Assembly: GCF_035704785.1 (NCBI RefSeq) | Contig: NZ_DASSWP010000076.1 | Coordinates: 1 to 9,876 of the forward strand | Origin: Gracilimonas sp035704785 | GTDB lineage: Bacteria > Bacteroidota > Rhodothermia > Balneolales > Balneolaceae | DNA: 9,876 nucleotides | Reading direction: 5' to 3' | Shown: positions 1 through 8,152 of the stretch, in pieces | How positions within the stretch are numbered: position 1 is the first letter of the stretch | Layout of the letters: each line of letters opens with the position of its first letter | The notes under the pieces: model-generated | The model's database searches: none | The model's input: the letters and a program-made list of their open reading frames with translations, nothing else | Told to the model about the DNA's origin: nothing | Position numbers and translations under genes: made by a program

Positions 1-2247
1 GCTTTCTCACTTCCACGAAATCCTGTAAATTCCGGATTGAATTACACGCAAAGTCAACCCTGGAGAAATGCAGATTTAACTGCTCCTTTTACCTTTTCTA
101 TTAACAAAACTTCTGAAGAACTTGAGGTAGAACGGCAAGAAATTCGAGATAAAACCGCCCCCATTTTTAGAGCAGATCCAAATGCGGGCATTACTATTCA
201 AACCAAGCTTGATTCTATTTATCGCGAGATTCAACCTGTATTAGAAGCTTACAGTGAGTGGCAAACTGCTCTACGGTCTTCTGAATCTTCAGCTGAAAGT
301 GATAGTGTAAGTTTTAGCAATACATTACAAAATTCTGCAATCGACTTTACAGACGCTTCATGGCAAGTGCTTTTAGAAAATTTTGATGCCGTCAGTAGTT
401 CTAATCGCGAGCCCAGTCAGTTCGTTGGTGTCCGTATCAAGCAACAGCTTGAGTCGCTGATAGATCAGTTATTAGAACAAGGTATTATCAATCAAAATAA
501 AAGTACCCTGGAATCGGATAGAATTACTCTTCGAAATACTCGGCAAAGCACTGAACAAACGATCAATATAGCTCGTATACGTGACCTTAGAGAGGCAAAT
601 GAATTTGTGCAATTCCAATTAAATCGAATTTTCAATGAGCAGCAAACCAGGCTTGCCATGGAAATCTATAACCAGATTATAATTCCAAATCTGCGGTTTA
701 ACCAGGAAGACACCCAAGCACGCTTACAAGAAGCATTGTCTTCCATTTCTGAAACCAAGGGAGCTATTGCCCAAGGTCAAGTAATTATCCGTCGCGGAGA
801 TATAGTGAGTTCAGAAAAGGCAAATATTTTAGAAAGTCTTGCTGAAGCCCGGTCTGGTAATGCCAGTAAAGTGGAGAGATGGATTCGATTTTCCGGCCAG
901 TTGGTTATCATTTTTGCGGTTACTTTTGTTTTCTTCATGTATATCTATCTATACCGTAGAAAGATCACTTCAGATAACGGTCTTTTCTTCCTGGTCTTCC
1001 TGATTATGGGATTAGTTTCATTTTCAGCCGGACTTATCAACTTCTTTGATGTAGCTGACCCATACATGATTCCTGTAGCTATTGCCCCTATTGTTCTAAC
1101 CATTATTTTTGACTCGCGGGTAGGGCTGGTTTCGTCAATTATGTTGGCCAGCCTTTTGGGACTCATAAACAGTAGTAGTTTTGAATTTGTAATTGCCACT
1201 TTTACAGCTTGTAGTTTAGGTGTTTTTTCAGTTCGTGATATTAAAGACCGTTCTCAGTTTTTCTTTACCACCCCGGGCATTGTCATGATAACCTATCTAC
1301 TAGTTATCGGAGCTTTTAATATATCTACACTGCGAGGATGGGAGACATTTTCCTCTGACCTCATGTATGTAGCAATCAGCTCTGTATTTATTCTTTTTAC
1401 CTATCCTATTATTCTACTTTTTGAGAAAATTTTTGGAGTAACTACCGAGTTCACCCTTATTGAGTTAGGTGATACCAATCAACCTATTCTAAAGAAATTA
1501 ATGAATAAGGCGCCGGGCACTTTCCACCACAGCCTTCAGGTAGCCAACCTTTCAGAAGCAGCAGCCTCGGCCATTGGTGCCAATTCCTTGCTTTGCAGAG
1601 TTGGAGCTTTATATCATGATATCGGGAAAATGGTTAAGCCGGATTACTTTGTAGAAAATCAAAGCAAAGGCAGTAACGAGCATGATAAGCTTAAACCGCA
1701 AATGAGTGCTATGATCATCAAAGCACATGTGAGTGAAGGGGTAAAAATGGCAGAAGAAGAAAACCTACCCGAGATCATCATCGACTTCATAAGAACACAT
1801 CATGGCACTTCAGTGATTCGTTACTTTTATGAGAAAGCAAAAGAGGATGAAAATGTAAAAAGCATGCTTCATGAGGATCAATTCCGATATGAAGGCCCCC
1901 TTCCTTCAACCAAGGAAACCGGTATTCTATTATTAGCTGATGGGATAGAAGCTGCATCTCGCGCAATGAAAAACCCAACTTATAACAAACTTGAGACTCT
2001 TGTCAATCGTATGGTTGATGACCGTTTAACGGAAGGCCAACTCAGTCATTGCCCTCTGACTTTCAGGCACCTGCAAGTGATAAAAGAAACCTTTCTAAAC
2101 ATTCTTGTCGGGGTTTACCATAGTAGAGTGGAATACCCTGAGGATAAAAAAAGAGAAGCCGATGAAAAAGCTAAAAAGGATTCTGAGAATAAAGAGAGAA
2201 CAGACAATGATAATGAGCACACGGAAAAAGCAAAAACTGACCAATAA
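1..2247 (+). CDS. pgpH: 7TM-HD cyclic-di-AMP phosphodiesterase, PgpH/YqfF family (5' end cut by window edge)
   Basis: Membrane phosphodiesterase; characterised members of the PgpH family hydrolyse c-di-AMP. The frame is open from base 1, so the gene begins upstream. A TTG at 37 is the first possible start inside the window, but the residues before it (FSLPRNPVNSGL) already look like the family's N-terminal region, so I treat the gene as truncated by the edge and missing its first membrane helix. Numbering codons from base 1: an extracytoplasmic 7TMR-HDED region with the PW..ADLTAPF.F.I.K signature lies at about 20-285, a bundle of membrane helices at about 291-478, then a cytoplasmic HD domain. 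All expected metal ligands are present: H510 (in FHHSLQ), H539-D540 (YHDIGK), H576 (KAHVSEG), H600-H601 (THHGTS) and D647 (LLADGIEAA), so it should be active. A highly charged Lys/Glu/Asp tail closes the protein. The stop lies 2 nt before xerD. Family is sure; c-di-AMP as substrate is inferred from homologues. Confidence 0.93.
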   Translation, partial: AFSLPRNPVNSGLNYTQSQPWRNADLTAPFTFSINKTSEELEVERQEIRDKTAPIFRADPNAGITIQTKLDSIYREIQPVLEAYSEWQTALRSSESSAESDSVSFSNTLQNSAIDFTDASWQVLLENFDAVSSSNREPSQFVGVRIKQQLESLIDQLLEQGIINQNKSTLESDRITLRNTRQSTEQTINIARIRDLREANEFVQFQLNRIFNEQQTRLAMEIYNQIIIPNLRFNQEDTQARLQEALSSISETKGAIAQGQVIIRRGDIVSSEKANILESLAEARSGNASKVERWIRFSGQLVIIFAVTFVFFMYIYLYRRKITSDNGLFFLVFLIMGLVSFSAGLINFFDVADPYMIPVAIAPIVLTIIFDSRVGLVSSIMLASLLGLINSSSFEFVIATFTACSLGVFSVRDIKDRSQFFFTTPGIVMITYLLVIGAFNISTLRGWETFSSDLMYVAISSVFILFTYPIILLFEKIFGVTTEFTLIELGDTNQPILKKLMNKAPGTFHHSLQVANLSEAAASAIGANSLLCRVGALYHDIGKMVKPDYFVENQSKGSNEHDKLKPQMSAMIIKAHVSEGVKMAEEENLPEIIIDFIRTHHGTSVIRYFYEKAKEDENVKSMLHEDQFRYEGPLPSTKETGILLLADGIEAASRAMKNPTYNKLETLVNRMVDDRLTEGQLSHCPLTFRHLQVIKETFLNILVGVYHSRVEYPEDKKREADEKAKKDSENKERTDNDNEHTEKAKTDQ

Positions 2248-2249
2248 TT

Positions 2250-3161
2250 GTGGCATTTAAGCAAGAACTGGATCTTTATCTACAGTTTGTAAAGCTTGAG
2301 AAAGGACTAAGTGAAAACTCTGTCACATCATATAAAAATGATCTTGAACGATACTTTATATATTTAGCCACAGAAAAAAAGATCAAAGAACTGACCGGAG
2401 TAACCTTAAGTCACATAGAAGATTTTCTGAATTTTTTGGTGGATGAAGAATTACTATCCGCAAGCTCTCTCGCCCGTAATATTTCAAGTGTACGTGGTTT
2501 TCATGAATTTGCTGTTGTAGAGGGCATCACAAAAGCTAATCCTGCAGAATTGGTTGAGCTCCCCAAAAAAGCTTCTAAACTTCCGGAAGTATTAGATCGT
2601 GATGAGATCGAAGCCATATTGGAAACCCCTGACCTGACCACCCCTGCAGGAATCCGAGATAAAGCCATACTTGAGACACTTTATGGGACAGGGATGCGCG
2701 TAAGTGAACTTACAGGTTTGGAACAAGACCGGCTTATATTTGAAATAGGTTTTATCCGTGTGATTGGAAAAGGAAATAAAGAGCGCTTGGTGCCTGTTGG
2801 AGAGATCGCGCAGGACGCCATTTCTCATTATACCGAGCATATACGCCCGCAATTTTTGAATCCGGAAAAACCTAAAAAGGCTAAGAATAAAGTATTCTTA
2901 AGCATGCGCGGAAGTGCTCTTTCGAGAATGAGTATCTGGAATATAGTCCAAAAAGCTGCAGAAAAAGCTGATATTCAGAAGAATGTTTATCCGCACATTT
3001 TCAGACACTCTTTCGCAACACATTTATTGGAAGGCGGTGCCGACCTAAGAGCCGTACAAGAAATGCTTGGCCATTCATCTATTTTGACAACTGAAATTTA
3101 TACACATGTAGACCGTTCGTTTCTGCATCAGGTTCATAAAGAATTTCACCCAAGAGCTTGA
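2250..3161 (+). CDS. xerD: Tyrosine site-specific recombinase XerD
   Basis: Tyrosine recombinase of 303 residues, the normal size for XerC/XerD, which resolve chromosome dimers at dif together with FtsK. The N-terminal SAM-like core-binding domain covers about 1-95 and the catalytic domain about 112-295. The complete catalytic set is visible: R150 (GTGMRVSE), K174 (VIGKGNKER), H249 and R252 (HIFRHSFATHLL), H275 (MLGHSS) and nucleophile Y284 (TEIYTHV). The C-terminus HKEFHPRA closely matches the E. coli XerD ending, so I prefer XerD to XerC. The start is GTG, 2 nt after the preceding stop; no Shine-Dalgarno is evident and no upstream ATG is available, so translation may be coupled to the upstream gene. 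No integrase-type arm domain or adjacent attachment site suggests a mobile-element integrase instead. Confidence 0.94.
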   Translation: MAFKQELDLYLQFVKLEKGLSENSVTSYKNDLERYFIYLATEKKIKELTGVTLSHIEDFLNFLVDEELLSASSLARNISSVRGFHEFAVVEGITKANPAELVELPKKASKLPEVLDRDEIEAILETPDLTTPAGIRDKAILETLYGTGMRVSELTGLEQDRLIFEIGFIRVIGKGNKERLVPVGEIAQDAISHYTEHIRPQFLNPEKPKKAKNKVFLSMRGSALSRMSIWNIVQKAAEKADIQKNVYPHIFRHSFATHLLEGGADLRAVQEMLGHSSILTTEIYTHVDRSFLHQVHKEFHPRA

Positions 3162-3285
3162 TATGATTCCCGAAAATAAATCTTTGCAAAGCTGTCGGAA
3201 ATTTTTCTTTACATAATTCGTTCACCATTCAGTCTTCAAACTGTTATTTTAACTTCGAATCTCTCAAAATCACAAATCAGGTATA

Positions 3286-4971
3286 ATGCGTATAATTCTC
3301 TTACTGCTCACCTTCATTCTCACTTCTCATTCTCTTTCGGCTCAGGTTCTTACTTCCAAATCTTATGAAAACGGTATGGTCGTCTCTGCCGATAAGTACG
3401 CTTCTGAAATAGGCAAAGATATTCTTAAACAAGGAGGCAATGCTGTTGATGCTGCGGTAGCCGTGCAATTTGCTTTAGCTGTGACATTGCCAAGAGCCGG
3501 AAATATCGGTGGCGGTGGATTTATGGTGATCCATATGCAAAATGGCGAAACTGCAGCACTTGACTTTCGAGAAAAAGCACCTGCAAGAGCTACCAGAAAC
3601 ATGTATGTCCGCAATGGTGAATTTGACTCTGATCTAAGCTGGGAAGGCATTCTGGCCGTTGGTGTTCCCGGCACTGTGGATGGGATGATAAAAGCGATTG
3701 AGCGCTATGGGCGCATGCCACTTGATATGGTAATTCAGCCGGCCATTAAGCTGGCCCGCGAGGGATATCACCTGTCATACACCCAGGCCGAGGATCTCAA
3801 TAATCATCAGGACACATTCAAAAAATACCAGGCCTCCGCTAAATACTTTACTGCCGATGATAACACTTTATTTGAGGAAGGGGATCTTTTTGTGCAAACT
3901 GACCTTGCTAACACTTTGGAGCGTATCGCACGTTTTGGTCGTGAAGGATTTTATTCCGGACCTGTAGCCGATGCCATCATAAATGAGATGGAGCGTTACC
4001 GTGGTTTTATTGACTATCGTGACCTTCGAAACTATGAAAGCAAATGGCGTGATCCTGTGGTGGTTGATTTTATGGATTACAAATTGCACATCATGCCACC
4101 TCCAAGCAGCGGTAGTGTAGCCATTGCACAGATATTGGAAATGATCGAAGAATACCCTTTAGCTGAAATGGGACATAATTCTGCTGATTATGTGCATTTA
4201 ATTAGCGAGGCCATGCGCCGGGCTTTCGCAGATCGCTCTTTTTATCTTGGGGACCCTGATTTCGTAGATATCCCCATGAATAAATTAATGAGCGAAGAAT
4301 ACAACAACCAACGAATGATAAGTTTTAAGGATGATACAGTAACCTCATCTGCCACTCTTTCTCATGGCAGGGTGACCGGTTATCCCGAATCATCTGAAAC
4401 CACCCACTTTTCAATTATAGATAAAGATGGAAATGCCGTAGCTGTTACCACTACTCTAAATGGATCTTTTGGGAGCCATGTATCAGTTACCGGCGCCGGT
4501 TTTTTACTCAATAATGAAATGGATGATTTTTCAGCCCAGCCCGGAGAGCCCAATGCCTATGGATTGATCGGGGCGGAAGCCAATGCTATTGAACCCGGCA
4601 AAAGAATGTTGAGCAGCATGACTCCAACCATTGTCACTAAAGATGGTAAAGTAGATATGATAATAGGCGCCGCCGGTGGCCCAAGAATAATTACAGCTAC
4701 ATTGCAGAGTTTTTTAAACCGTGCTGTTTTTGGGATGCGTTCCCAACAGGCTACCGCACAGCCAAGATTCCACCATCAGTGGCTTCCTGATATGCTTTTC
4801 ATCGATGATTTTGGATTAAGCCCGGATACTCAAAAACTATTGGAAGAAAAAGGCCATAAAATTTTCCCGCTACCGGGAATTGGACGTAGTCATAACATCT
4901 TTATAGATCGCAACGGGCATTATACAAGTGGGGTAGATCCCAGAGGGGATGGTTATGCTTCCGGATATTAA
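3286..4971 (+). CDS. ggt: Gamma-glutamyltransferase / glutathione hydrolase, secreted
   Basis: Cleaves gamma-glutamyl bonds (for example in glutathione) and can transfer the glutamyl group to amino acids; it acts in the periplasm. The 561-residue proenzyme has a signal peptide with hydrophobic core at 3-13 and a likely type I cleavage after A19 (SLSA|Q). The self-cleavage site and catalytic nucleophile is T372 in ETTHFSI, giving a large subunit of about 350 residues after signal removal and a small subunit 372-561. The stretch TTHFSI....GNAVAVTTTLNGSFG fits the family signature fully. Substrate-binding motifs are conserved: R95 in LDFREKAP, the lid loop NNEMDDFS with D413-D414, and S443-S444 in LSSMTPT, so the lid-bearing E. 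coli-like type is expected. It has its own 124-nt upstream region after xerD, with no clear SD before ATG, and is followed by a 110-nt gap to mtnA. Whether the native substrate is glutathione is unknown. Confidence 0.95.
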   Translation: MRIILLLLTFILTSHSLSAQVLTSKSYENGMVVSADKYASEIGKDILKQGGNAVDAAVAVQFALAVTLPRAGNIGGGGFMVIHMQNGETAALDFREKAPARATRNMYVRNGEFDSDLSWEGILAVGVPGTVDGMIKAIERYGRMPLDMVIQPAIKLAREGYHLSYTQAEDLNNHQDTFKKYQASAKYFTADDNTLFEEGDLFVQTDLANTLERIARFGREGFYSGPVADAIINEMERYRGFIDYRDLRNYESKWRDPVVVDFMDYKLHIMPPPSSGSVAIAQILEMIEEYPLAEMGHNSADYVHLISEAMRRAFADRSFYLGDPDFVDIPMNKLMSEEYNNQRMISFKDDTVTSSATLSHGRVTGYPESSETTHFSIIDKDGNAVAVTTTLNGSFGSHVSVTGAGFLLNNEMDDFSAQPGEPNAYGLIGAEANAIEPGKRMLSSMTPTIVTKDGKVDMIIGAAGGPRIITATLQSFLNRAVFGMRSQQATAQPRFHHQWLPDMLFIDDFGLSPDTQKLLEEKGHKIFPLPGIGRSHNIFIDRNGHYTSGVDPRGDGYASGY

Positions 4972-5081
4972 TCTCCATAACACCATATCCGCTATTTAAA
5001 GGGATTGGTTTCTTTCTTTTAAGATCATTTTCTTAAGGTTTCATAAGTACAGCTCTATATTAATAAGCAAACACTCAAAAA

Positions 5082-6128
5082 ATGAAGCAGCCACCATACG
5101 AGTCTATTTCCTGGCAAGAGGATCATTTGGTAATTCTAGATCAAACCCAACTTCCTCTTAGAGAAATTTATTCTGATGTTAATACCATTGGTCAGGTTTG
5201 GGATGCAATTAAGAAGTTAAAAATTCGTGGAGCACCCGTTATTGGTATAGCCGGAGCGTATGGCTTATATCTTGGCGTCCGTGACTTGGAGTCCAAAAAT
5301 TTCACCAGCTTTAATGTAGAACTCAATCGCTGGATCGAATATCTCAAATCATCGCGCCCAACAGCTGTCAATCTCAGTTGGGCATTGGAGCGTATCAATC
5401 AAACGGTATATGCAAATAAAGATAAAGACCTGGAGGAGATCAAAGAGATCATCCTTAAAACTGCCAAAACCATTCACGATGAAGACAAAAGGGTTTGTCA
5501 AAAAATTGGGGAGAATGGAGTAAAACTGGTAAATAAAAGAGCAAATATTCTTACGCATTGCAATACCGGAGGTCTTGCAACCGGAGCTTATGGGACAGCC
5601 TTTTCTGTGATCCTTCATGCTGATGAGGCAGATAAAGATATCCATGTTTGGGTGGATGAAACCCGTCCATTGCTGCAGGGAGCAAGACTGACAGCCTGGG
5701 AATTAAAAAAAGCTGAGATCCCCTTCCATCTTATTACAGATTCAATGGCCGGCTCATTAATGAATACCGGAAAGGTAGATATGGTAGTGGTAGGAGCTGA
5801 TCGCGTAACTGCGAACGGTGATACTGCCAATAAGATAGGCACCTACTCTTTGGCAGTGCTCGCCAAAGAAAATGACATCCCATTTTATGTAGCCCTCCCC
5901 CTCTCAACCTTTGACCTTGAAAATGATACGGGTGCCAATATTGAGATCGAAGAACGTGAGCCGGAAGAAGTCACCCATCTTGGAAAAACGCCTATCACGC
6001 CTAAAAAAACTGATGCTTACAACCCCGCATTTGATATTACTCCCAACAAATATATAACCGGTTTTATTACAGAAAAGGGAATAATTGAACCGGATTATAA
6101 GAAGAACATCAAGGCTCTTTTTAACTGA
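5082..6128 (+). CDS. mtnA: S-methyl-5-thioribose-1-phosphate isomerase MtnA
   Basis: Isomerises 5-methylthioribose-1-phosphate to 5-methylthioribulose-1-phosphate in the methionine salvage pathway; a cytosolic enzyme of the eIF2B-alpha/MtnA fold. At 348 residues it is the usual length. Catalytic residues fall exactly at the Bacillus subtilis numbering: C160 in THCNTGGLATG and D240 in GADRVTANGD. Other family blocks are RGAPVIGIAGAYG near the N-terminus, VWVDETRPLLQGARLTAWEL, and TPITPKKTDAYNPAFDITP near the end. These features separate it from eIF2B subunits and ribose-1,5-bisphosphate isomerases. The ATG is preceded by an A-rich leader (CAAACACTCAAAAA) without a Shine-Dalgarno, common in Bacteroidota. 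No other methionine-salvage gene lies in the window. Its last 8 bases overlap the 3' end of the convergent small gene, leaving no room for a dedicated terminator. Confidence 0.96.
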   Translation: MKQPPYESISWQEDHLVILDQTQLPLREIYSDVNTIGQVWDAIKKLKIRGAPVIGIAGAYGLYLGVRDLESKNFTSFNVELNRWIEYLKSSRPTAVNLSWALERINQTVYANKDKDLEEIKEIILKTAKTIHDEDKRVCQKIGENGVKLVNKRANILTHCNTGGLATGAYGTAFSVILHADEADKDIHVWVDETRPLLQGARLTAWELKKAEIPFHLITDSMAGSLMNTGKVDMVVVGADRVTANGDTANKIGTYSLAVLAKENDIPFYVALPLSTFDLENDTGANIEIEEREPEEVTHLGKTPITPKKTDAYNPAFDITPNKYITGFITEKGIIEPDYKKNIKALFN

Positions 6129-6354
6129 CCTTCTTGGGTTTCTTTGGCTCTTCAGCTATTATTCCGTCTCCTTCTTCATCTGAGAGATCATACTCACGCT
6201 CTCTGTGAATATTTATCGTGATACCTAGTGAACTCCCTATTAGAACTCCGATACCCACGGCCAGATACATATTAAAGTCTATAAAATAAATAGCTCCGTA
6301 ACCTAAAAGTCCACCAATAACAATTGCTGACAGCCAAATTATAGTACTTTTCAT
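6121..6354 (-). CDS. Small two-helix membrane protein with glycine zipper, function unknown
   Basis: I do not recognise this 77-residue protein. It has two predicted membrane helices, about residues 5-25 and 29-49, joined by a very short turn (DFN), forming a hairpin. Both helices carry glycine-spacing motifs for tight helix packing: G14/G18 in the first and a perfect G36xxxG40xxxG44 zipper in the second. The remaining tail (50-77) is hydrophilic: Arg-rich just after the helix, then acidic (DLSDEEGD), then ending EEPKKPKKVS. By the positive-inside rule both ends should be cytoplasmic. It starts 31 nt downstream of the histidine kinase stop on the same strand, so co-transcription is likely and a role as kinase partner or regulator is possible but unproven. 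The 3' end overlaps mtnA by 8 nt, tail to tail. Codon use looks normal and the hydrophobic pattern argues for a real gene. Confidence 0.75.
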   Translation of the reverse strand: MKSTIIWLSAIVIGGLLGYGAIYFIDFNMYLAVGIGVLIGSSLGITINIHREREYDLSDEEGDGIIAEEPKKPKKVS

Positions 6355-6385
6355 GTAATTTATAACCTAATAATACTCCTCGGTT

Positions 6386-7990
6386 TCATTTATTCAGCAA
6401 AAATCTGAGCTTAAATGAGGTGGTATTAAACGATGTGTAATCAAACCGGGCATTTAATTGCTTGCTGAAAGCCCGAACTATTCGCATTCCAATACCGGTA
6501 TTTTCATCAAAGTCTTCCGGAAGTCCTTTCCCATTATCAGTTACTCTCAGTACCAACTGTTCGTCATCCACAAATATTTCGATAACAACCCGTCCTTTCC
6601 CCCCTGATTCAAAACCATGTGTACAAGCATTCATTACCAACTCATTCATGATCATCGAAAAAGGAATGGCCCGTTCCATATCTAAGGTAATACCTTCTTC
6701 AGCATGCACAATAAGATCAATGTCTTTGCGGTCTTTACGAAGTGCTTGTTCTATTCGGTTACTTAATTTAATGGAATAGTTTTTCAGATCAACGTGATTA
6801 GCACGTTTAGTCTGAGACATAGATTCATGAACAATGGTAAGTGACCGTATCAGGGAATGGGAATCTTTTAAGATCTGCTCATTTGACTTATTACTGTCAC
6901 TTTTAAGCTGTAATTCAAGTACAGCCAAAACCATGGTTAAGTTTGTTCTTACTCTGTCATGGATCACATTTAACAGGTCATCTCTCTCATTTAAGGCTAT
7001 ATTTAATTTTACCTCTTTCTCTCTCAACTCACGAGTCTGACCATCTACCTCCTCTTGAAGGGACTTATTCCAGCTTCCAACCAGATAGATACTTCCCACT
7101 CCGATAAAAAACACAAGAGAGATCGAGATCCATGTTACAATTTCAAATGACTCATTCACACTCATCATACTGTTAAATACCTGAGTGGACATTCCTGAAC
7201 CCGCTATTTCTTGCTCAATGGACTGCGATCCCAATAATTTTGCGGAAATAATAAACAAAGCCAACACGATAACCACCGTTGTAATAGCAGAGTATATCCA
7301 CTTTAAGGAAACTTCGTTCTTGGGAGGGATATCAAACAGCTTATTTCTGAAACGGTAAATCCAAGGTGTTAAAAAGTATAACAAAGGGCCCCCAATAACG
7401 AAGGACTGAAGAAATAAACTAACCCACCAGCTCTTCCAGATCATGAGGGTTTCGAAAAGAGGCAAACCATAAAAACGGCTCCACACAAAAGCACCCAAAG
7501 AACAGGCAAGGGCAGCGAAAAGGGACACGACCACATAGAACGTAAAGCTCTTTAACGTCCTCAGGCTTAGGTCAAATGACACACAGTAGTAGCTAAGGGC
7601 ATACACAGAAAGCCCCAATGTGAAAGACATTGAATATAACAGTGACCAATACCACGCCATGGAAGCGGTAAATGCCAACACAAAAGTTGATATAAAAACA
7701 GGTATAAAGCCCCATTCAAATCCAATCCAAAAAACCAATAACATCCCAATTAACATGGGTATTTGAATTAAAAAGACCTGCCCGATCTTGTCCTGATTCA
7801 GTATCTCAGAAAACCCAAAATAATATTCGACCACAAAAACAGATGATATGCTTACCCCAATGAGTGCTATCCAGATTCCCAAAAGGCCTAAGAACTTCAA
7901 ATTCGTCATACCCATTTTGCCAAGCAGATAATCCATGGTAAGGGGCTGGTATACTGTGGCATTTATACCATTTTGGTCTTTTGCCTCCAT
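6386..7990 (-). CDS. Multi-pass membrane sensor histidine kinase, HisKA_2 type with altered H-box
   Basis: Sensor kinase of 534 residues. The N-terminal half holds about eight hydrophobic segments (roughly 31-55, 73-93, 95-112, 117-137, 148-172, 185-210, 232-253, 284-305), with a probable extracytoplasmic loop at 254-283. I cannot assign this sensor domain to a named family. A coiled-coil-like linker (about 306-340) leads directly into the dimerisation/phosphoacceptor domain with no PAS domain. The H-box reads VIHDRVRTNL, with H344-D345-R346, where HisKA_2 proteins usually have HHRVKNNL. The ATPase domain is intact: N-box N449-E450...N454 (MNELVMNAC), G1 box D485-NGKG and a G2-like TGIGM at 498-502. 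ATG at 7990 is supported by GGAG five bases upstream (CTCC at 7996-7999 on the plus strand). No response regulator is adjacent, so it would be an orphan. The small membrane protein gene follows after 31 nt. Confidence 0.88.
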   Translation of the reverse strand: MEAKDQNGINATVYQPLTMDYLLGKMGMTNLKFLGLLGIWIALIGVSISSVFVVEYYFGFSEILNQDKIGQVFLIQIPMLIGMLLVFWIGFEWGFIPVFISTFVLAFTASMAWYWSLLYSMSFTLGLSVYALSYYCVSFDLSLRTLKSFTFYVVVSLFAALACSLGAFVWSRFYGLPLFETLMIWKSWWVSLFLQSFVIGGPLLYFLTPWIYRFRNKLFDIPPKNEVSLKWIYSAITTVVIVLALFIISAKLLGSQSIEQEIAGSGMSTQVFNSMMSVNESFEIVTWISISLVFFIGVGSIYLVGSWNKSLQEEVDGQTRELREKEVKLNIALNERDDLLNVIHDRVRTNLTMVLAVLELQLKSDSNKSNEQILKDSHSLIRSLTIVHESMSQTKRANHVDLKNYSIKLSNRIEQALRKDRKDIDLIVHAEEGITLDMERAIPFSMIMNELVMNACTHGFESGGKGRVVIEIFVDDEQLVLRVTDNGKGLPEDFDENTGIGMRIVRAFSKQLNARFDYTSFNTTSFKLRFLLNK

Positions 7991-7995
7991 TAAAA

Positions 7996-7999
7996 CTCC
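7996..7999 (-). promoter_or_regulatory. Ribosome binding site of the histidine kinase gene
   Basis: GGAG on the minus strand with a 5-nt spacer (TTTTA) to the ATG at 7990. It decides in favour of this start over in-frame Met codons at residues 19 and 26. Confidence 0.65.
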
Positions 8000-8033
8000 A
8001 ATTTTAACTGATCTTTACTTTGTTGTGGCTGAA

Positions 8034-8045
8034 GCAGTTAACTGC
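8034..8045. promoter_or_regulatory. 12-bp perfect palindrome upstream of the kinase gene, possible operator
   Basis: GCAGTTAACTGC is a perfect self-complementary 12-mer, 44-55 nt upstream of the kinase ATG. A second partial copy of its half, TTAACTG, occurs at 8004-8010, 34 nt away in the same orientation. Position and symmetry fit a dimeric regulator binding site. No T-run follows on either strand, so it is not an intrinsic terminator. No regulator gene is seen nearby; function is inferred from symmetry only. Confidence 0.3.
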
Positions 8046-8152
8046 CCCAAAAAACGAATCATGAAAATATACAATTATCAAAGGTGAAAGACATGAACCG
8101 CTAAAATAATCTGAATATGACTTTTAATCGTCCAAAAAGTATTGAAATCCCC

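Noticed and set aside
37..39. TTG at 37 as the start of the 7TM-HD gene
   Set aside because: The frame is open to base 1 and the preceding residues fit the family's N-terminal region, while an N-terminal membrane helix is missing; the real start is off the window.
2250..3161. xerD-like gene as integrase of a mobile element
   Set aside because: Length, the HPRA C-terminus and the close linkage to a housekeeping gene fit chromosomal XerD; no attachment site or cargo genes are adjacent.
3165..3215. Possible terminator after xerD (TTCCCGA ... TCGGAA, then ATTTTTCTTT)
   Set aside because: The stem is short with a bulge and the loop is about 20 nt; the T-tract is interrupted. Too weak to call.
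3163..3216. 17-codon ORF starting with ATG just after xerD
   Set aside because: No ribosome binding site, too short, and no recognisable feature.
5018..5037. TTAAGA/TCTTAA inverted repeat upstream of mtnA
   Set aside because: Only six AT-rich base pairs and no T-run afterwards; expected by chance in such DNA.
8110..8140. ACTTTT...AAAAGT hairpin after ytxJ on the minus strand
   Set aside because: AT-only stem with no following U-tract; not a credible terminator.
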